From Pontiella desulfatans (GTDB lineage Bacteria > Verrucomicrobiota > Kiritimatiellia > Kiritimatiellales > Pontiellaceae): a stretch of 64,000 nt of DNA. Location: the NCBI RefSeq assembly GCF_900890425.1, contig NZ_CAAHFG010000001.1, positions 2,666,001 to 2,730,000 on the forward strand, read 5' to 3'. This document shows, one piece after another, positions 60,701 through 64,000 of the stretch. The translations under genes were made by a program, and so were the position numbers. The notes below the pieces were generated by a model. It was not told the origin of the DNA and searched no databases. It was given only the letters and a program-made list of their open reading frames with translations. How positions within the stretch are numbered: the first letter of the stretch is position 1; each line of letters begins with the position of its first letter.

Positions 60701-60925
60701 AAACACCGCGTCGCGGATGCTCTTGCCCGAAATCTTCGGGCTGTTGATCGCCCGCAGCGCATCGAACGCCACGTCGCGCAGGATGTACTGCCCCTGACTT
60801 TCTCTGAGCTGCCTGACTTTTTCGCGCGACAAATACGTATATCCCATATTTACCAACTGCAGCAGCGCGGGTATCTGCGACACCGACGCCTCGTCAAAAT
60901 CCGGCATATCGAATAAGTCACTCAT
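57731..60925 (-). CDS. hsdR: Type I restriction enzyme, R (translocase/nuclease) subunit
   Basis: Motor and nuclease subunit of a type I restriction complex, 1064 residues. The N-terminal nuclease has D147 in RPDIVLF and E161-C-K163 in IECKRE. The SF2 translocase follows with Walker A TQGSGKS (333-339) and LIDEAHRSQ. Residues about 252-266 (LCRGDIDVARTSPRA) are encoded by an in-frame palindromic repeat (hairpin at 60145-60164) between nuclease and helicase. The C-terminal helical region is complete. hsdM is absent from the window and must lie beyond 64000 if the system is intact. Confidence 0.95.
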   Translation of the reverse strand: MSDLFDMPDFDEASVSQIPALLQLVNMGYTYLSREKVRQLRESQGQYILRDVAFDALRAINSPKISGKSIRDAVFDLEQAVDMGMGVFRASEEIYALLLAGRAVSELIDGRRVSPQMKFIDWKVPANNTFHVCAEFELSENHERRPDIVLFVNGIPFAVIECKRESVQVAEAVTQMIRNQGRNETPRFFLFPQLLIASNVRKLKYGTMLTPAKFYTHWKEKDADPAVFEAEVSAVINKSVDPSIVSQITADLCRGDIDVARTSPRAATEQDKGLYSLLMPGRMLDLVRNFVLYDGGIKKVARYQQYFAIRKTIDRLKTFDEHGRRRGGLIWHTQGSGKSLTMVMLVKCLIDDPDIVLPRVLVVTDRKDLDKQIADTFAACSIKKDVKKTTSSRELMQLLREKDQRVITALIHKFEAAKTARDFVDDDPNVFVLIDEAHRSQAGKANTELNLVLPRACQIAFTGTPLMKKEKSSAVKYGGVIDAYTISEAEADGVVLPLIYQPRFAELEVKRGLLDKFYDQLTQGLSEGQKKDFQQKFNSPQLLEETSQRIETIALDIMEHYQSFIDTGLKAQVVAPSKYAAVLFQKAFELCAGETGVARSEVIVSDTNDSEADDQLPEHKKVVAEFLADEKHRHGTSLDTREKRLVADFKDNPEGVRILIVVDKLLTGFDAPRNTFLYLAKQLKDHNLLQAIARVNRLFDGDEGREAKVNGFVIDYSRNGKNLRDAMQLFTHYDPDDVDRALLNTDEKIQELEKVYQELRGIFNGVRNPKDTEEYLRVLEGDLVTRERFYELVNEFIKQFAACCMLYDFTKKFDPEKLRRYQTDLKKFLELKKTAKAVNAESVDFSKYIDQIRRILDKYVSADYVQALAEPICLSESLEFNAYIENTDRGLSDKSKAEAIAAHTERTIKENYHKDPEFYRRFSDKIARLIEELRTAKAEDARALLEDAREIQGHVVDYEDNDIPAPLKKRKPLHTYYRNLRAALGDAGISEQQLATATEAMVGIVESHKIIDWHKNVEVERRVRVELEDYLFDVVQEQFGAAMAIEEIDRIISMVWELAVENRE
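60141..60167. repeat. In-frame palindromic repeat in hsdR
   Basis: GGGCGACAT (60145-60153) and ATGTCGCCC (60156-60164) form a 9-bp stem with a 2-base loop, flanked by CCTACA. It is the same style of element as the hairpins at 22066-22131. Confidence 0.65.
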
Positions 60926-61196
60926 ACTGATTCTCCAGAAGGATTAGCCACAAGAGAGCGCAAAGGACGCGAAAACACGTTTAGATTGGATGGCCACAAA
61001 GAGGCGCAAAATGCACGAAGATGATTTACCACCCGCTTCGCTAGAGGCACGGAGGCGCGGAGTTTGTTTTGACAGGATATCAGGATGTGCATGATTTTTT
61101 ATTCCTCTGTGTCTCTGTGCCCTCTGCTTGTCACGCCATAGCTTTAGCGACGGCGGATGGTGAAAATAGGTTCCGTGTATTCTGTGTATTCCGTGG
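60926..61196. repeat. Cluster of degenerate dispersed repeats between hsdS and hsdR
   Basis: The 271-bp gap holds nested imperfect inverted repeats: GGCACGGAGGCGCGGAG against CTCTGTGTCTCTGTGCCCTC, and GCCACAAAGAGGCGCAAAAT against a terminal TGTGTATTCCGTGGTTAA. A TTTGACAGGATATCAGGATG word lies in the middle. I see no gene. The first class also forms the signal peptide of the sulfatase at 14832. Confidence 0.6.
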
Positions 61197-62471
61197 TTAA
61201 CCCTTAATGAATTCAGGAAGCCTAATGCTTCCTGTCACAAGGTTGTTGAGCAGGTATTTCTTTTGGTCGCGCCATTTGTCGAGCTTCCGTTCCAGCGTCT
61301 CAATTTCCCGATCCGCCGCCCTCAGCACTTTTGCTATCGCCTGTTGTTCTTCCAAGGGAGGGAGAGGTAGTTCCACTTTCTTTAGGTTCTTCGGATAAAT
61401 ATGAACCACGGATTGCCCTTGTCCTAATCGATTCAACTGTCGACGGCCCGCCGTATTGAAGTAAGCGGAAAGATAATCGGCGCGTGCGCACTTAATATCT
61501 GCCGCTACTATTACTATATCGCCACCCGCGTAGGCTTCCTCAGTCTTCATGTAGGCAATTGACTTCCCGATTTCCTCTGCGGTTTCTCCTGACCCGGCAA
61601 ACAGCAGATCATTTTGATTAATGCGTTGTGACTGGGCCGCTAGCTCTTTGGATATGAATGAACGGAAAGTTTTAATGACGAAATCATCATTGGTGTAGAT
61701 TTCACCGTATCTTATGCAAGGAACGCCAGTTTCCGAAAGTTCACTTTTCGCAATCCCCGCCCCCTTGTAGAACTCACCTATCTGTTCCAGCCTTACGGTT
61801 TTCCAACCCTTGAAAAACCCAGGAAGTCGCTGCTGGCCGGAGAGGAGCTGCTGCATCAGCCCCTTTTTGATCCGCCGCTTATTCCCTATTTTTAATTCCA
61901 GCTTCCGAATGCCCCGATCCCAGCACTCCAGCACCCCCGCAATCGCCTCCTGCTCAGGGAGAGATGGGAGAGGTACAAACATTTTTGCCAATGCACCAGC
62001 GTTTACATTTTTCTGGGCTCCACCTATTTCCATTTGGCCAAACTGTATTTTTCCATGGGGCGAATTGATATAGGTGCATAAAAAATGGCTAAAAACTATC
62101 TCTGGATTCGGCGATGTTATTAGAGATGTGAACACTTGACTACCAGCTTGGCTAGACTTCACTACAGCCGACAGCCCCGGGTAACCAGTCCGCACTGTGA
62201 CAATATCTCCTGATTTGAGTCTCTTCCTTCTATGCTGATACTCATAATCAGGATCAATAAACAACATACGTCTGTCATCGAGGTAGCCCTCGGCCACATT
62301 AAGGTTGCGGTACATCCTAATACCTTCGTCACGATAAGCATGAGTTGCTGCTGAAGCAATCCCTACAGAAACTCGAGAAGCAATGTTCTCAACCCTATTT
62401 GTTTCCCACTCCAGAGGAATCCACCCGACTTTGGTTTTTTTATACCCCGGCCTGTTTTCGTTTTTCTGCAT
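61197..62471 (-). CDS. hsdS: Type I restriction enzyme, S (specificity) subunit
   Basis: DNA-recognition subunit, 424 residues. Two target-recognition domains (about 15-165 and 220-370) alternate with conserved helices: LPSLPEQEAIAGVLECWDR and LPPLEEQQAIAKVLRAADRE. RQLNRLGQGQSVVHIYPK is a typical repeat-proximal block of the second domain. The start touches the stop of the HEPN-like gene. Its 3' neighbour hsdR is separated by repeats, so expression may be partly uncoupled. Confidence 0.95.
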   Translation of the reverse strand: MQKNENRPGYKKTKVGWIPLEWETNRVENIASRVSVGIASAATHAYRDEGIRMYRNLNVAEGYLDDRRMLFIDPDYEYQHRRKRLKSGDIVTVRTGYPGLSAVVKSSQAGSQVFTSLITSPNPEIVFSHFLCTYINSPHGKIQFGQMEIGGAQKNVNAGALAKMFVPLPSLPEQEAIAGVLECWDRGIRKLELKIGNKRRIKKGLMQQLLSGQQRLPGFFKGWKTVRLEQIGEFYKGAGIAKSELSETGVPCIRYGEIYTNDDFVIKTFRSFISKELAAQSQRINQNDLLFAGSGETAEEIGKSIAYMKTEEAYAGGDIVIVAADIKCARADYLSAYFNTAGRRQLNRLGQGQSVVHIYPKNLKKVELPLPPLEEQQAIAKVLRAADREIETLERKLDKWRDQKKYLLNNLVTGSIRLPEFIKG

Positions 62472-63076
62472 TAGGACTCTTCCTCTTCAAAATCGGTGTT
62501 GCCTGCTTCAGACGGGAAGACGCATCCGCTATCCATGCTTTTCGCAAGCAGCAGATGAATCCGCATGATTTCTTTTACAAGAGCTGGAAGTTCGATTTGC
62601 TTGCCCAGAATCTCAAGGGCTCTTTTGTCCACGTAGTAGGCACGGAAAAAGAGCATGGGGGCACCATGATTCGGCGGTTTCGGGCCGACATAGCTAGGGA
62701 AGAAGTTCCCTGCAATGTGCCCTTTTATATACTCATCAATTTTTTCATCAAAGTGCTCGGCTTGGTTTCTTACATCTCGTGATTTTAAAGGGCTTGTTTC
62801 ATCAACGCTAAAAACCCTTCTCAACTCCACGCCACGGCCTTCATATTTTTTTGACGGCCAAAAGTATCTGGAAAGCGCACCAGCTTGATGCACGATGTTT
62901 TGAACATGATTCAGAACCTCATATTGGTCGATCTTCCACATTCCGCTTTCCATCCGATTGTGGAAATCATCAATCCATCCCGCTGAGATCAGTGCTGCTT
63001 CTGTTCGAGCAAGCATGCTCTCGATATAGAAAAACTGGTATGGCGGCCATATGGAGAAATCATCTTTCTGTTTCAT
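62471..63076 (-). CDS. HEPN-like protein in the restriction operon
   Basis: 201-residue helical protein. R103-N104-x3-H108 in DVRNQAEHFDE matches the R-polar-x-H signature of HEPN ribonucleases. The layout (N-terminal helix FFYIESMLARTEAALI, a YFWP turn, then the motif) also fits a HEPN bundle. ATG at 63076 overlaps the patatin stop (ATGA), and its own stop abuts hsdS. Enzymatic activity is not shown; non-catalytic HEPN proteins exist. Confidence 0.55.
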   Translation of the reverse strand: MKQKDDFSIWPPYQFFYIESMLARTEAALISAGWIDDFHNRMESGMWKIDQYEVLNHVQNIVHQAGALSRYFWPSKKYEGRGVELRRVFSVDETSPLKSRDVRNQAEHFDEKIDEYIKGHIAGNFFPSYVGPKPPNHGAPMLFFRAYYVDKRALEILGKQIELPALVKEIMRIHLLLAKSMDSGCVFPSEAGNTDFEEEES

Positions 63077-64000
63077 GACGGCATCCAAGAGTAGCTGTTC
63101 TGATTGTATTCAATAAATGGGCTCCGATTGATCCCGTATAGTACGGCACTGCAAACCTCGTAACCATGCTGGAACACCGATCGAAACTCCGTCGGCTTGA
63201 GCTTGCGGAGCGTAGTGGCGAATTCTGACACAGTTTTTATTTCAGTTGGCGTCATGTAACGGGCTTTTGGTATTTCTGCATTCAGGTTTTTGCAGATCTG
63301 CTCGACTGACTCTCCCATGCGAAGATATCCACCGTTGTTATTGTTACGGAAAAATCCGAATAGTTCACGAGCCCGCAGGCTGCGCACCTGATCCATTGGG
63401 ATATTAACCAGCCGCATGGGCTGGCGAGGTAGGACAATGTTTTTAAGCCATTTTCGATAAACGAAATCCAAAGGTTTTGATGCATCACAAACAAGTGCAA
63501 AATCTAAATCATACCGAAGGCCCTTTTTCGTTTTATAGATAGCCTCCACTCCAAGATTATCATACACCCCGCCATCCCATAGGGTCAGGGATTTTGCGAT
63601 TGGATTTACATCTATGTCTGGAGCTGAACTTTGATCCCAGCCTGCATACTTCTTCCATGCAAATTCAGCAGTTTTAATTTTCAAGGGACCAATCAATCCC
63701 GGTACGGCTGCCGAAGCAGCTACGGCATCCGATAATGGGAATTTTGGATCTACTACATAGTTCGCAATATAATCTCCCATACGCCTCTTATGAAACCGCC
63801 AGTTTTTTCCAGTCTCATAACATGTGGCGTTGATCGTCCAGCGCGGATTGGTTTCGGGGATCTCAGAGATGCAGGAGGTAATACCCCAGCGATCTTTGAT
63901 TAGCTTCCCGATAATTTGTGCGCGGCCTTCCAGCACCTGGGGCCATGCTCTCAATAAATAAGCTCTTTGAAGGTCATAGCTGGTAAGAAACCGGGAGATT
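63073..64000 (-). CDS. Patatin-like phospholipase, N-terminus beyond window
   Basis: At least 309 residues, open through the window end, so the N-terminal part with the expected GxSxG serine is not visible. AASAAVPGLIGP and LWDGGVYDNLGVEAIY are the patatin blocks around the catalytic Asp-Gly pair. Coupled to the HEPN-like gene by ATGA. Patatin effectors are known in anti-phage defence, which this operon position suggests, but a housekeeping lipase cannot be excluded. Confidence 0.75.
   Translation of the reverse strand, partial: ISRFLTSYDLQRAYLLRAWPQVLEGRAQIIGKLIKDRWGITSCISEIPETNPRWTINATCYETGKNWRFHKRRMGDYIANYVVDPKFPLSDAVAASAAVPGLIGPLKIKTAEFAWKKYAGWDQSSAPDIDVNPIAKSLTLWDGGVYDNLGVEAIYKTKKGLRYDLDFALVCDASKPLDFVYRKWLKNIVLPRQPMRLVNIPMDQVRSLRARELFGFFRNNNNGGYLRMGESVEQICKNLNAEIPKARYMTPTEIKTVSEFATTLRKLKPTEFRSVFQHGYEVCSAVLYGINRSPFIEYNQNSYSWMPS

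Overview
The window looks like chromosomal DNA of a marine, polysaccharide-degrading Gram-negative bacterium of the PVC group, most likely a Kiritimatiellota member (Pontiella-like). This is inferred from eight type-I sulfatases in 31 kb, several secreted glycosidases, C-terminal surface modules of the kind common in Verrucomicrobia and relatives, lipid A/LPS core genes, and many short dispersed palindromes. No rRNA or other strict taxonomic marker is present, so the assignment is an inference.

Bases 128-31173 form a carbohydrate locus, almost all on the minus strand. It holds eight sulfatases (all with a cysteine formylglycine motif), three GH43-type enzymes, a GH5-like hydrolase, a GH28-like beta-helix enzyme, a DUF1593 hydrolase, a mutarotase-like protein, an FN3 surface protein and the L-arabinose pathway (araB-araD-araA). 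One plus-strand gene (19298-21775) encodes a large secreted protein. The likely role is desulfation and breakdown of a sulfated, arabinose-containing glycan, followed by conversion of L-arabinose to D-xylulose-5-phosphate. The minus-strand genes fall into five transcription units. Each has upstream a 26-bp direct repeat (two TTGCG-like half-sites 21 bp apart), in the same orientation every time, which looks like an AraC/XylR-type operator. No transporter, SusCD pair, regulator gene or sulfatase-maturing enzyme is in the window.

Bases 31289-33000 are a decayed IS1634-like insertion sequence with recognisable terminal inverted repeats. Bases 32998-52767 are ordinary core genome: an FKBP isomerase, a HI0933-type flavoprotein, a lipoprotein, a HAD-like pseudoenzyme, carA-guaA-carB, waaF-like and lpxK, metK, a HAD phosphatase, larB, efpL, a tRNA-dihydrouridine synthase, a patatin, a NYN nuclease, a secreted protein of unknown function and a PfkB kinase.

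tRNA-Tyr (52857-52941) marks the start of what looks like a genomic island reaching past the window end. It carries a coupled cassette of unknown small genes with a RepA-like ATPase (53293-56172), and a type I restriction operon (hsdS, hsdR) that also includes a patatin-like lipase, a HEPN-like protein, a YgjP-like metallopeptidase and an unknown 231-residue protein. hsdM is not in the window.

Bases 1-127 lie downstream of the first sulfatase and show no gene I can support.
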